Shown here piece after piece: positions 48,146-61,339 of a stretch of 64,000 nucleotides of DNA (positions are counted from its first letter, which is position 1; the number at the start of each line of letters is the position of its first letter). The DNA is taken from positions 93,621,388 through 93,685,387 of the forward strand of contig NC_084828.1 of the NCBI RefSeq assembly GCF_033115175.1, written 5' to 3'. Made by a program: the position numbers and the translations under genes. The notes under the pieces were generated by a model, which worked only from the letters and a program-made list of their open reading frames with translations, did not search any database and was not told the origin of the DNA. The stretch comes from Lepus europaeus. Taxonomy: Eukaryota; Chordata; Mammalia; Lagomorpha; Leporidae.

Positions 48146-48484
48146 TTGAAAGGTGAATATTCTAAAAGGTGAAATAAAATGACATCCTAGCTACTGAAGC
48201 TGCTGACCTCCCCTTTCTGAGAGCCTCCTGGGGAGGGGAGGGAGGAGGCAGGCACTCCCAGGAGAGAGTGCCCCAGGCATTTTGTGACAGGAGACTCTCT
48301 CCTGGAATGAACTCCAAAGAGCAAGTATGCCTCCTAAAGAGGCATTGCAAGTACATACTTACCTGTCTTAGCGGGGGGCTGGCCCCTGGGGAAGGCTGTG
48401 TGTGTCCTGAGAGTACCCTGCACACTCTGAGAATTCCGAAGGGAGAAAGAGTCCTGGTCCCCATGCTGAAAAACTCCATGATTC

Positions 48485-49875
48485 TTTATTTTTCAGTTTT
48501 ATTTTACTGAGGCAAGAATGGTGCATGTGAGATCTACTCTCTCACCAGCAGTTTTAAGCGCACAGTACAGTGTTGTTAACTACAGGGACCTTCCCGTGGA
48601 GCAGATCGCAAGCGTTTTCATCTTGTGTAACTAAAACTTGACGCATGGTGAAAGGCAACCTTCTCCTCCCCCTCCCCACAACTCCTGGCAAAGCCATCCC
48701 CCTCTGTTTCTCTATTTCAGAAAGCTCACGTAAATGGAATCCGTCTGTATTAGTCCTTCTGCGTCTGGCTTACTTCACTTAACATAATGCCTTCCAGGTT
48801 CATCCGTGTCATCCTGGATGGCAGAATTTCCTTCTTTTTTCTTCTGTTAAAGATTTATTTATTTATTTACTTGAGAGGCAGAGTTATAGACAGAGAGAGG
48901 GAGGTCCTCCCTCTGCTGTTCATTCCCCAAAAGGCCACTATGGTCGGAGCTGAGCTGATCCGAAGCCCTGGGGCGAGGAGCCTCCTCTGGCTCTCCCATG
49001 TGGGTGCAGGGACCCAAGCACTTGGGTCATCTTCCTCTGTTCTCTCCATTAGCGGACAGCTGGATTGGAAGAGGAGAATCCAGGACTTGAACCATTGCAC
49101 ATATGGGATGCTGGTGCCACAGGCAGAGGTTTAACCTATTACACCACAGTGCCAGCCCCATATTTCCTTCTTTTTAAAGCCTGAATAATAGGCTACAATG
49201 TGTGAGTGTGTGTGTATTTGTGTGCGTGTATGTGTGTGGTTGGGGGGAGGTGCATATCACATTTTCTTTATCCATTCATCCCTTGATGAATAATTAAGTT
49301 GTTTCCAAAGCTTGGCCATTGTGAATAATGCTGTAATCAACACTGGAATGTATATAACTCATGTCTCTTTGCAATCTTGGTTTCAGCTATTTTGGATACA
49401 TAACCAGAAGTGGAATTACTGCATCAAATCGTAGTTTTATTTTGAATTTTTGGAAGACTCATCATACTGTTTTCAATAATGGCTGCACCACTTTACATCC
49501 CCACCAACAATGTACAAGGGTTCTAATTTCTGCACATCCTCACCAACACTTGTCATCTTTTGTTTGTCTATTTGCTTGTCAATAATTACTCTAACATATG
49601 TGAGGTTATATCTCATTGCGGTTTTAATTTGCATTGCCCTAGTAATCAGTGATGCTGACAATCTTTCCTGTTGGCCATTTGCATTTCTTCTTTGAAGAAA
49701 TGCCTCTTTTGAGTTCTTTGCCCATTTTTCATTGAATTTTATTTGTTTGTTTTTGCTAGTGAGTTGTAGGAGTTCCTTTTTAAATTTTGGATATCAGGCC
49801 TTTACCAGGTATATGGCTTCCTAAATATTTTTCCTATTCTATCAGTTGCCTTTTCACTCTGTTGACTGTTTCTGT
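48485..49875 (-). mobile_element. Old LINE-1 3' end, reverse orientation
   Basis: Antisense LINE-1 wording: 'ttcatccgtgtcatcctgga', 'ggccattgtgaataatgctg', 'ccaccaacaatgtacaaggg', 'gagttctttgcccatttttc'. Interrupted by a CSINE at 48,841-49,160 and by a (TG)n run at 49,199-49,245. No intact ORF. Confidence 0.8.
48841..49160 (-). mobile_element. CSINE in LINE-1
   Basis: Reversed; tttccttctttt repeated on both sides. Confidence 0.85.
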
Positions 49876-51708
49876 TGAATGACTAGGAAGTTCTTGTGAG
49901 TTGCTATAAACCATAAGGTAAAACTTGCAACCCAGGTTATTTTAAGTACTGCCATTTTTATTGCTTTATTTGAAACTAATCCCTAATTCATAATTTTGGG
50001 TGTTTTTTTTTAAGATGACCAATTGACTGTGGGTGTCTGATTCTCTAGGTTAATGACAAAATTTTCATTTTCTCCAAATTTACATGGTCCGAAATACAAG
50101 GTCATGTTGCCTTCTCCCCATTTAGTTGACGACATTTCCTTGTCCTACATACTCCGACCCAATATCTGTACTGTAGGCTTGTTGGGAGGATTAAGTAAAG
50201 TAGAAGGTGAGACACTTGATGCCCAGCATGCAGCAAAATACTCAGCATGTTACCTATCACCAGCAGGCCCAGTAATGATGGCAATGGCACCTGACATTTC
50301 TGTTCTGGAGTTGAAGTTGCCTTGCTGCCTTATTTCTCCTGCCCTCATCATCTCCATACCTAAATCTACTCTGAGTCCAACCTATAGATCTAGGTCCACT
50401 CCAGTTTTTCAGCCAACTTCAAAGAAAATAAGATATTCAGGGCTTAGAGTTAGCCCTCCTTTCCTGGGTTCAAGGTCTGGTAGCCCACCTAAATGTGGCA
50501 CTCCTAGACTTCACCCTTGAAATCTCTTCACTCTTAGCCAGTCCAGGAATCCAGTGCCCCAAGAGTGTGTGCACATGGTTCCAGACACAGTGACATTTTG
50601 TGGGACACTTTGTAGGTCACTTTGGTACTTTGGTCCTACACAGTTACAATGGGGCCAGTCTTACAGAATTTGGGCTCAATAAGTGCCGATATGTTCAGTC
50701 ACACTCAGCGCACATCCTTCCCTCTTAAATCAGAGAACTACCTGAACAATAACCTATTTTCTCAGAGTTCTTCCCCCAAATCTCTGCCTTGTGTTCTGGC
50801 CCCAAACCAAAAGTCCCAGGATCTCTTGCTGTTGTCTGAGCATCCATCCACCTCCTGGATGCCATGCCTGGCCCTGGCCTTCTAAATCTGAGCATGTCTG
50901 TGCTTGGCTTGCTTTAAAGGCATACTTTGTATGTGCAGGACCACCTAGCTGGGCTTGGGAGAGCATCTGTAGCCTGACCAGTTGGGAGCCAGGCCTCCCA
51001 ATAGCCTCCTCCTTGGGCTAGCCAGTACTTTTATACTACCAGGTACTAACTTGTCTCCCAGATAAACCCTTTCAAGTCACCAAAGAGGGCCCTAAACCTT
51101 GAGCAGGTTTCCTAACAACTCTCATTCTGCCTTCTCTTCCTCCCTATTTGCTCTTTCCACCCCAGGACCTTGATTTACTTCTCTTCTTCTCTTCTCCCTT
51201 CTTTCTTTCCCGTCAACCTCTGCTTCAAGCTGGCCAGGTTCCCAAAGAAGGGAAGAAATTATTAACAGAGCTGTTAGGGCTGAAGAACTGAAGGTATGGC
51301 CAACCTCTAAAAGAAGATATTGCACCTTGCTCCCTCTGCTTTCCTGCTTTGTGCCACTAAGTTATTCCTGCCTTTCTCAGCACTTTCTATTTAGGGCTGT
51401 CATAACTGTCCATTCTGAATAAAGAGTCTTTAGTATTCTAGGTCTGACTCTTCACCTCTTCTGCAAGGAAAACATTTACAAGTCTTTCTGAAAATATAAT
51501 CAAGATACTTAACATAAAATTGTTCCAATTCACTCGTTTGGTCCAATTATTTACACAGAAAACTCACATGAGACATAATATTGGCACGTGGCAATAATAT
51601 TAATGTAAGCTGAGAATACTAGTTTATGATAACATAACAACTATTGGCAACATATGCATGACTTCTATTATCATGCAATCAATGCATAGGATTAAAAAAA
51701 GCATGGAG

Positions 51709-51949
51709 GGGCTGGCGCTGTGGCTCAGCAGGTTAACGCCTGGCCTGAAGCGCCGGCATCCCATATGGGCGCCGGTTTGAGTCCCGGCTCTCGGCTATGG
51801 CCTGGAAAAGCAGTGGAAGGTGGCCCAAGCCCTTGGGCCCCTGTACCCACATGGGAGACCCGGAAGAAACTTTTGGCTCCTGGCTTCGGATTGGCACAGC
51901 TCCAGCCATTGCAGCCAAATTGAGGAGTGAACCATTGGATGAAAGACTT

Positions 51950-51988
<39 letters not shown>

Positions 51989-52043
51989 GCCTCTCCTCTC
52001 TCTGTGTAACTCTGACTTTCAAATAAATAAATAAATCTTTCAA
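51709..52043 (+). mobile_element. CSINE
   Basis: Forward; gcatggag repeated on both sides. (CT)n near 51,949-51,988. Confidence 0.9.
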
Positions 52044-52608
52044 AAAAAAAAAGGCATGGAGAACATTGGTTGGGGAGAATGAATGAGAAAGGCAGATAAA
52101 CTGGAAAGAGGAAATCTAGTTAAGGACTGCTGGGAAAACAGAGAAGACAGATGATGAAAGTACGAAACAAGCTTTGCAATTTGGTATTTAGAATGATCCC
52201 CAGCGATAAGATATTCACAACTCATAAGCAAATCACTAAATATTACCCTTTTTCAAAATAGGCAAATTCCCTGGCCTTCTAAGAACATAATCCTTATTTC
52301 CCCAGCCCACATTCTTTAATTAAGGCAAGTTATTTTGTTACTGATCTCAGCACAGAGCTGCCAAATAGGATGCTTCACCCCAGCGTTGGCCCGACTTCCC
52401 GCTTGTGTAGAGCCCGGAAGGCATACCTGGGCAGGGGCAAACCAGACATTCAGCTGTGATCTCTCTGGCCACAGCCTCTCACTAGGGAGTGGTCACCCAG
52501 CAGGAGCAGCATTCAAAATCAGGAACCAGGGTAAGGTCCGAGCTCCTTTAAGCTTGAGACTTTGGGGGTCTCCTGAGCAGTCCCCAGAGACAAGTCTAAA
52601 AAAGGAAG

Positions 52609-55316
52609 ATGGACGGGAGATGGCCAGACAGCAGGGGATTCCTCCTCTGCCTCGCTGTCAGCCTCCTGCTCCAAGGTAAGGTGGGACCGGCACAAGGAAG
52701 GGCAGGGTGCAGTTCTGAAGGGCACGCAGATGCCCTGCAGCCCCTGGAGGGCATTCAGAGTTAGCCGGCTAAACAGTCCTTCCATAATGGCTGCCTCTTC
52801 ATTTCCTTCCTGTGACAGAGAGACAGATCGCTGGTGAGTACACAGCCCTGTTTTATTCATGCTTGCATAGGAATCTACCAAACAGTCCCGTTTTGCCAGT
52901 TCTACAATTCCATCTTTTCACTGACTCCTGGTGCTGCACCTGCCACAGCCCTTTCCCTCTTTCCTTGTCTATGGTATCCACAAAAAGAGGGGCCAGTTAA
53001 ACCAGTTCTTAAGGATTAAGTACAACATTAAGAGAGGGTGAAGAGCAACTTGAGATTAAAAGAAGCAGATACTTCCTCAGGAGGGAATATTTATTCCCAA
53101 TCTGGGCGCACACCTTAAATATGATGGAGAGATGAAGGAGATACAGAGAAGGGAGCAGAGAAGACCATGCAACAGTGGCAACAGGGCAAAGGTTCTGCTC
53201 AGGTACGAACCACATGGCTCCCTGGCCTTGACCATGAGATGACATCTACATAAGCCTGTGATTGGGCATGCGTTACATGCTCAGTGAAGTCACCTAATAA
53301 TTCCAGTGCTTGAAACAGCCCACAAGATTTTTGAGAAAAGCATTTATTTAATGCATAGCACCAAGAGGTATGAACTCATTCAGAATTCTACTACTTGAAT
53401 GTGCTTCCCATATCTACCTAGTAAGTGCGATTGTTTACTTTACTTATCTGACATTTCAGTTCTCGCCTTCAATAGATGGAAGTCTGAGGGGACCTAGACT
53501 ACAAGTTCTAGGGCAGTGCTAAGCAGGACCATTGCTGGGTGGAACCAAAAAGCTTATGATGTGGACATTAAGGGACTCTTTGAAGTTACTGCCATTGCAC
53601 TAAGGTCAAGTTTGCATACAGATTTGAGCAGATTTTGTTTGAGAACAAAACAATGGGACTAAGAATGGAGTACTGACTCAGCTCACCACAGTGACTTCCA
53701 CCATTTGCCTACCAGCCCGGCCCGTCCTCCCCAACCCCGGCAGGAAGGGCTTTGGCCAGCAGAGCCTTCGTCCAGGAAACAGGGATTCACCTGCTCCTCC
53801 TAGAATGCCCTTTACTTTCTCTCTGCAGAGAGGCCACAGCCCTTGAAACAGAGGCCCTCTCTCACAGGCTCTCTGCTCTCCGCAGGAAGAGGTAACACCT
53901 TCACCATCAATTGTTCAGGCTTTGACCAGCACGGGGTGGATCCCACTATCTTCCAAGCAGTGTTTGACAGAAAGGCCTTCCGTCCAGTCACCAACCACAG
54001 CATCCCCACTCGTGTCAACATCTCCTTCACCCTGTCTGCCATCCTGGAAGTGGTGAGACCTGGTCCTGCATCTTCCCATAGTTTCTAATAGGGAACACGG
54101 ACCCTCCGCCCTCCCAACCCAATGGTCCAGTGGAGAAGAGCAGGTACCCTGTACAGACTGTACAGACTGTGGGGTGGAGAGCCATGAAGAAGAATGTTGC
54201 AGTGATTTTTTTTTTTTCAGGAAGCATTTGTCCTTGAGTCCTGTCCTCTCTGGAATGCTCTGTATGTCAATTAAAATTTGAAATGGGCCGGCACCGCAGC
54301 TCACTAGGCTAATCCTCCGCCTTGCGGCACCAGCACACCGAGTTCTAGTCCCGGTTGGGGCACCGATCCTGTCCCAGTTGCCCCTCTTCCAGGCCAGCTC
54401 TCTGCTGTGGCCAGGGAGTGCAGTGGAGGATGGCCCAAGTGCTTGGGTCCTGCACCCCATGGGAGACCAGGAGAAGCACCTGGCTCCTGCCATCGGATCA
54501 GCGCGGTGCGCTGGCCGCAGCACACCTACCGCGGCGGCCATTGGAGGGTGAACCAAGGGCAAAAGGAAGACCTTTCTCTCTGTCTCTCTCTCTCACTGTC
54601 CACTCTGCCTGTCAAAAAATAAAAAATTAAAAAAAAATTAAAAAAAAATTTTTTTGAAATGTCCCTACTCAAGGGGAAACCAGTAAGAAAAAGATGATCC
54701 AGCAGCCAGATCTATGGTTGGTCCATAAATGAATAACTTTTGGTGAGGCTATGAGGTGGGAGGGGGCTGAATCTTTTTGCACTAATAATCCCAGATGGGA
54801 ATTTCTTTATCAGGACGCACAGCTCCAGCTGCTGACATCATTCCTGTGGATAGATCTGGTAAGGTTGATTCAACTACCCCCTTCCCTTTTCTATGTATAT
54901 TTTTTAATTTGAGGAGTTAGAAGTAATTTAAAGGTTAGAAAGCTAGAAGGTCCCAATCTCTACTCAAGGTATAAATCTTCCTGAAAAAAAAAAAGGTATA
55001 TCTAGAATTGGACTGGCCCTGGGGACATGAGCCTCCCCAGGCAGCTTAGGAGGCTGGCACCGTGATGTACTGGGTAAAGCCACTGCCTGCAGTGCCAGAA
55101 TCCCATATGGGCACTGGTTCAAGATCCAGCTGCTCCACTTCCAATCCAGCTCTCTGCTATGGCCTGGGGAAGCAGTAGAAGATGGCCCAAGTCCTTGGGC
55201 CCCTGTACCCACATGGGAGACCCGGAAGAAGCTCCTGGCTCCTGGCTTCTGGCTTTGGATTGGGTCAGCTCTGGCTGTTGCAACCATCTGGGGACTGAAC
55301 CAGAAGATGGAAGATC

Positions 55317-55371
<55 letters not shown>

Positions 55372-58300
55372 CTGCCTCTGCCTCTCTGTAACTCTGCCTT
55401 CCAAATAAACAAAAAAAATTAAAAAGAAAGAAATGACCCATATAAAACCCCAATAAATGGTCACATGGCTGCAGGCCGGATAGATTGTGTGTGCCTGGCT
55501 CTAAGTGGTTTTATGCCATGTTTAAGATCTTCCTGTGAAAAAGCCAGTAAGGAGCAGTTAGTTGATGCCGTCTTGTTAAATAAAGATGGGGAGATAGCCT
55601 GTGGTCATTTGGAAAACAAATGGGTAGGAGGGATCAAGGCACAGAGAAGACTGGAAAGGACAGGAAAGGCTGACTGGACAAGCTCACCACCAGTCACCCC
55701 TGTTCCTCGCTGCCCTGGCTGTAGACATGGGACAACCCTTCCATCAGCTGGAACCCGGAAGAGTGTGTCGGCATCAACAAACTCTCTGTATCAGCGGAAC
55801 ACCTGTGGCTCCCTGACATCTTCATCTTGGAATCGTGCGTATCTGGGGCTGAAACACCACCTGCGAAGAACAGCCTAGGCTCAGTGTGGGGCGGGGGCCG
55901 CCACAGATTCAGACAGGGTCAGTCTCTAACGACTGGCTTCCACAAAGCACCATGATCAGCAGCAGAGACAAGACAGAGCCACGTTGGAGGAAGAGTCCAG
56001 AAGGAGCCCAGGGGACACCTGGTGAGGAAGACCAGAGCCGGTTAGGGCACCCACAGACCCACTTTCCCTCCTTTCCCAAACAGGATGAATGTGAACCTGA
56101 CACCTTCAGGTTTCACCACCTTCATCAGCAGCGAAGGGCGAGTCAAGTACAGCATACCAATGCGCGTGACCAGCATCTGCAACCTGGACATCTTCTACTT
56201 CCCTTTTGACCAACAGAACTGCACCTTAACCTTCTGTTCTTTCCTCTACACAGGTGAGTGTGACATGCATGGTAGCTACTTAAGATGCAGAGGAAGGCAC
56301 TTAAGGGGTGGGCATATTGTTCGGGAATGTTGAGATAAATGCCTCTCAACTCTGGCTGCCTGCTAACGCTTTTAAAAAAGACCCATAACTTCAAGACTTT
56401 GTCTCACCCTAGACCAGGAGAATTCTTGCAGGTGCGGCCCAGGCCTCATTTGTCTTTGTATTTCCCTAGGTGATACTAATGTACAGACAGGGCCACTGCT
56501 TTACATCTTGGAGGGCCCTTGTCCCACATGAGGGCCACAGGATCCTGAACCTCCACATGCCTACACATTTCAGCTTAAATATTTAAACTTTAGCAGCTAA
56601 CAGACTCAAACTAGTAAATTAAAGTAACTGAACGCCACCAGGTATCATGCGGCAGATTTGGATAAGTTAATCATCATGACGAACATGTGTAATTATAAAA
56701 GTGTGGAGCTGTTCAAGTTTTGTTCCACTAAAAAAGCATCATACAGTGAGGGAATTAAGAAGGAAAACAGGAATATCCCCAAAAGTTCTTGACTCACGTT
56801 TGAGTCATGGTCCATAGTCCCATAACAACCTTGACTCGCTCTTGTTTTCCACAACAAAATCAATGCTGCCGCCTCTGCCCATGCGAGTTGCTGGTTGTAT
56901 AACCTACTTTTGAGAAAGCCAGAATGCCCTGCTATGAAGGACAGAGAAGAAAATCTGTGGAAGAAGCCCCATGGGGGAGGAATCCAGGTTTATGAGCAGG
57001 AGGCTTGGGGACACTTCCCGAAGGAACTGACTGGGCCTCCCTTACAGTGGACAGCATGGTCCTGGGCATGGACAAGGAGGTGTGGGAGATAACAAACTTA
57101 TCTCGCAAAGTCATTTGGACTCGGGGAGAGTGGGAGCTCCTGAGCATCAACAAAGCCACCCCAAAACTGTCCGTGGGCACAAACCTCTACGACCAGATCA
57201 TGTTCTATGTAAGTCCCCGGGTGCCACTTTGGCTTCTGATCCCAGTTACTCCATGACTTTCCTCTTGATCTAAGGCTCTTAAGGAACCTCTACCTGTCTA
57301 CCCCAAAATTGGCTCCCTAGGCTCTCCCTTCTCTCCATACCTGCTGTGGCCACCAGGCAGAGGGGAGGAGCAACTGGGCTGTTAGAAGCACTCCTACTCA
57401 GAATGGGCAGTTCAAAGGCCCCTAAGTTTCACAACCCTTGCATTCCCACAGGTTGAAAAGCAATCAAAATCAGAGCACATCAGAGACATGTAAGGGCACA
57501 GTAAAATAGGTTGTGTTATCTAAAAAGATGGCCCCACGGCCAATTCGAAAGCACCCTGGCCAGGACCACAGAGTCGCATACACACAACAGCCCCCGGCAG
57601 CCACTGGTTTGCCACCTTGCCCACCCTCTCTCCAGGTGGCCATCAGGCGCAGGCCCAGCCTCTACATCATAAACCTCCTGGTGCCCAGTGGCTTTCTGGT
57701 TGCCATCGACGCCTTCAGCTTCTACCTGCCAGCAGAAGGCCAGAACCGCGCGCCCTTCAAGATCACCCTGCTGCTGGGCTACAACGTCTTCCTGCTCATG
57801 ATGAACGACTTGCTCCCGGCCACCGGCACCCCCCTCATCAGTACGGGCCCTCCTGCTCACTGGAGCAGCAAAGGCAGCAGGGAATAGGGGGAGGGACCAG
57901 GAGAGCCGGTGGTTGCTCCACTTGAGGAGGCAAGGTGTGGGGGGGGACTAAGGAAAGACTGGATTCGGAAAAGAGCTTCAGAAACACTTGGAGATGAACC
58001 TGCCTGGTTTATTTATAATCTGCTTCACCCTCAGGTGTCTACTTTGCCCTGTGTCTGTCCCTGATGGTGGCCAGCCTGCTGGAGACCGTCTTCATCACCT
58101 ACCTGCTGCACCTGGCCACCACGCAGCCCCCACCCATGCCCCAGTGGCTCCGCTCCCTGCTGCTGCACTGCACCAGCCCCAGGAAACAAAGCCCCACTGT
58201 GCCCCAGGAGGGCAGTAAGAGCCTGGGTCTCAGCCCCACCCACCTGCCAGGTAACAAAAGTCAGCACCGCCCTCACGTCCTCTTCCCTCCCCTCCACCCC

Positions 58301-58609
58301 TGCTCCTGTCACCATCCCTGTCACCCTCCATCACCAGTGACCTTAGCAGCCCACGGCTGAGTCTGTGTCCCCTCTGCAGGCCTGAAGGAGCCAGTAGAGC
58401 TGGTGGGGAAAGAGCCAGGTCCCAGGGAGGCAGGGCTGCGTGTGTGTCCTGAGCCGATGAGGGCCCAGCCGGACCACGAGGCCCAGAAGCAGCGCTTGGT
58501 GGAGCTGTGGGTGCAGTTCAGCCACGTGATGGACACCCTGCTCTTCCGCCTCTACCTGCTCTTCATGGCCTGCTCCATCATCACCGTCATTGTCCTCTGG
58601 AGCACCTAG
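52609..58609 (+). CDS. HTR3C: 5-hydroxytryptamine receptor 3 subunit C, complete, nine exons, 456 aa
   Basis: Subunit of the 5-HT3 serotonin-gated cation channel, expected to need 5-HT3A for function. Coding exons: 52609-52675, 53886-54052, 54814-54858, 55725-55834, 56084-56253, 57048-57208, 57636-57840, 58035-58250, 58380-58609. Every exon length equals that of the HTR3D gene 20 kb upstream; all introns are GT-AG with matching phases. The signal peptide begins [10 protein letters not shown], close to human HTR3C. The Cys-loop is C162-C176 ([16 protein letters not shown]); M1 about 249-271, M2 281-300, M3 310-335, M4 433-454. Loop residues W90, E129 and Y234 are kept, R92 is Asp and W183 is Phe. 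It is called HTR3C because exon 6 reads [15 protein letters not shown] and later NKATPK, matching human HTR3C. Oddities: an extra Cys at 181 and Ser at 99 where the paralogue has Phe. Introns 2 and 3 each hold a CSINE. Confidence 0.94.
54287..54645 (+). mobile_element. CSINE2-type in HTR3C intron 2
   Basis: Forward, sense to the gene; tttgaaatg repeated on both sides. Confidence 0.9.
55050..55430 (+). mobile_element. CSINE in HTR3C intron 3
   Basis: Forward, sense to the gene, with a (CT)n expansion at about 55,319-55,368. Confidence 0.9.
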
Positions 58610-58625
58610 GCAGGTGCTCACCTCT
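58035..58625 (+). repeat. HTR3C partner of the near-identical exon 8-9 block
   Basis: Partner of 38,001-38,591. Exon 9 differs at four residues (V/E, T/M, L/Q, C/S) and exon 8 at none. Intron 8 is 129 bases in both genes. Confidence 0.9.
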
Positions 58626-59380
58626 CACTGAAAACCATAGCTTGGGGTTTCTCCCAGTCTTAGGGCCAGGCACACCCAGACTGCTTTATTCACCTTAACC
58701 ACTCACCCCAAGGGACTACCTTGACTCCCATGCCTCTGTATTCCATAAAGTCTCACCCAGCACTGCCAAGCAGGTTCAGAGCAGCCCTGGACAGTTTCTG
58801 GACCTTTCACATGCCAGGGTCCTCCTTTCTGCCATGCTTAGCATCCCTGAGCCACATCCAACTCCTAACTCCCAGCTCGGGGACGTCGCCCGTTGATTGA
58901 TCACCCCAGTTATCCAGGAGGCACTGGCTCCTCCATGTTCATCACAGGTCCACAAACACTGAGGTGGAGACTTCTGCAGAAGTTGATGCTTCATCCTAAA
59001 TAGGTATAATCTGATTGGATTTTTAAATACTTCAGACACTTCTAGAGTTTTAAAAGAATGAAAAGAACGAGTCTCACTTTTGGGAAATTATTCCATTTAC
59101 AATAAAATATTTACAAATGGAAACTGTTCCATGAAACATTTCTTTTTCACTCTCCTTTATCCCTCTCATCACTGATGTTGCTCTTTGAAATAAATAACAA
59201 ATGGCATCATTCTTTTTGTTTTGCCTGGTGGTTTCCTCTGATTTCCCAACACCAAGGAGAGCAGTCCTTCTGAATAGATAAACTGGAGGAGGGCCAGGAA
59301 GACCCAAATAAGGGTCCTGGTTAAACCATCCTCCATTCAGCCACCCCGTGGAATGGGAGGCAGACGCTAAAAATGAGCTT
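58626..59380. other. HTR3C 3' flank
   Basis: Probable 3' untranslated region up to about 59,125, then unique sequence. No HTR3E exon appears between here and the window end. Confidence 0.5.
59101..59106 (+). terminator. HTR3C: Candidate HTR3C polyadenylation signal
   Basis: AATAAA lies 492 bases after the HTR3C stop. The HTR3D signal has no counterpart because the two 3' untranslated regions diverge 16 bases after the stop codon. Another AATAAA near 59,189 is a possible alternative. Confidence 0.4.
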
Positions 59381-59690
59381 GTCGGGCCACGTGAATGCCA
59401 TGGAAAGAGGCCCACAGTATATTACATGTAGGAAAGAAGCTACAAAACAATGTGTATGTAATTTCTATAAAACAGATGCTAGACCAATAGATAGACAGAC
59501 ACATACATAGATAGGTAGGTAGGTAGATAGATGACAGATAGGGAAGTATGTATGGATAACTAGACACCAAAGCATTAGGAAACTTTGTCCTAGATAACAA
59601 GTGATTGCTATTTTCTTTTATATCCTGTTCAAGTCTTCAGAATTATTTTAAGTGGGCATGTATTACCTTTACTATAAAAAACAATAAAAT
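59380..59690 (+). repeat. Dispersed repeat fragment with AGAT tract
   Basis: 'gctacaaaacaatgtgtatg' followed by a GATA/GTAG microsatellite and 'actagacacca'. A shorter related copy is at 62,810-62,935. It resembles the 3' part of old LINE-1 families; exact family not determined. Confidence 0.5.
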
Positions 59691-60009
59691 GGGGCTGGTG
59701 CTGTGGTGTAGTGGGTTAAGCCTCCACCTGCAGCACTAGCATCCCATATGGGTGCAGGTTTGAGTCCCGACTGCTCCACGTCCAATCCAGCTCTCTGCTG
59801 GTGGCCTGAGAAAGCAGTAGAAGATGGTCAGAGTGCTTGGGCCCCTGCACCTATGTGGGAGATCCAGAAGAAGCCCCTGGTTCTGGCTTTGGATCGGCCC
59901 GACTCTGGCTGTTGCAGTGAACACTCTGGGGAGTGAACCAGCAGATGGAAGACCTTTCTCTCTGTCTCTCTCTGTAACTCTGCCTCTCAAATGAATAAAT
60001 AAATCTTTA
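59691..60009 (+). mobile_element. CSINE
   Basis: Forward; target duplication aaaaaacaataaaa on both sides. Confidence 0.9.
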
Positions 60010-60077
60010 AAAAAAAACAATAAAACAATTTTTATGAAATGTTCATTTTAAAATAGTACTTAATAGTACATAACATC

Positions 60078-60399
60078 TTTTTTTCTTTTTTAGTTGACAG
60101 AGTTTACAGACAGTGAGAGTGAGAGAGAGAGAAAGGTCTTCCTTTTTCCGTTGGTTCACCCCCCAATGGCCGCTACAGCCAGCACACTGCGCCGATCTGA
60201 AGCCAGGAGCCAGGTGCTTCCTCCTGGTCTCCCATGCGGGTGCAGGGGCCCAAGCACTTGGGCCATCCTCCACTACTATCCCAGACCACAACAGAGAGCT
60301 GGACTGGAAGAGGAGCAACTGAGACTAGAACCCGATGCCCATATGGGATGCTGGCACCGCAGGCGGAGGATTAACCTAGTGCGCCAGGGCGCTGGCCCC
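60078..60399 (-). mobile_element. CSINE2-type
   Basis: Reversed; target duplication gtacataacatctt / gtatataacatctt. Confidence 0.9.
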
Positions 60400-60479
60400 A
60401 GTATATAACATCTTAGTCAATGGATTCTAATCATTAGTGAAAAGGAAGGCCCTGAAGAGAGATAGAAATTAAAAGAAAA

Positions 60480-60820
60480 GGCCGGCGCCGCCGCGGCTCA
60501 CTAGGCTAATCCTCCGCCTTGCGGCGCCAGCACACCGGGTTCTAGTCCCGGTCGGGGCACCAATCCTGTCCCGGTTGCCCCTCTTCCAGGCCAGCTCTCT
60601 GCTGTGGCCAGGGAGTGCAGTGGAGGATGGCCCAAGTGCTTGGGCCCTGCACCCCATGGGAGACCAGGAGAAGCACCTGGCTCCTGCCATCGGACCAGCG
60701 CGGTGCGCCGGCCGCAGCGGCCATTGGATGGTGAACCAACGGCAAAGGAAGACCTTTCTCTCTGTCTCTCTCTCTCACTATCCACTCTGCCTGTCAAAAA
60801 AAAAAAAAAAAAAAAAAAGA
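60480..60820 (+). mobile_element. CSINE2-type, young
   Basis: Forward; long pure poly-A and the repeat gaaattaaaagaaaa on both sides suggest a recent insertion. Confidence 0.9.
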
Positions 60821-61017
60821 AAAGAAATTAAAAGAAAAAGTGAAAGAATACCAAAGAGAAATTTCTGAATTATATTTCAATTACGCAAGTACCTATCAGT
60901 CATTTATTTACCTTTCTGTCTCCTCTAAGACAGTGTGCTTCCCTTAAGACCAGGGACAAAGTCTCACCCGTTCTTATCACTTAGCACATGATAACACATC
61001 TCACACATCATAGATTC

Positions 61018-61335
61018 TTTTTTTTTAAAAAAAATATTTATTTATTTGAAAGGCAGAGTTACAGAGAGAGAGAGAGGTCTTCCATCTGCTGGTTGCCTCC
61101 CCAAGTGGCCGCAACAGCTAGAGCTGGGCAGATCCAAAGCCAGGAACCAGGAGCTTCTTCCAGGTCTCCCATGCAGGTGCAAGGGACCAAGGACTTGGGC
61201 CATCTTCCACTGCTTTCCCAGGCCATAGCAGAGAGCTGGATCGGAAGTGGAGCAGCTGAGACTCAAACTCGTGCCTATATGGGATGCTGGCACTGCAGGC
61301 GGCAGCTTTACCCGCTACACCACAGCACCAGGTTC
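61018..61335 (-). mobile_element. CSINE
   Basis: Reversed, ending 'ccacagcaccagg', just next to the LINE-1 tail at 61,340. Confidence 0.85.
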
Positions 61336-61339
61336 TGAC

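Larger units (their letters stand above)
38861..52608. other. HTR3D-HTR3C intergenic region
   Basis: Repeats listed singly. Nothing assignable in 38,870-40,925 (poly-G at 39,001-39,012), 42,380-44,590, 46,261-47,848, 49,876-51,700 and 52,044-52,608, the last being HTR3C upstream sequence. No gene between the two receptors is visible. Confidence 0.6.

Noticed and set aside
53819-53885. Alternative HTR3C exon 2 acceptor near 53,829
   Set aside because: The acceptor at 53,885 keeps the family's reading frame and exon length; the upstream one has no support.
53915-54562. 215-codon minus-strand open frame
   Set aside because: It is the antisense of a CSINE2 and HTR3C exon 2; SINE-derived frames of this type recur throughout the window.
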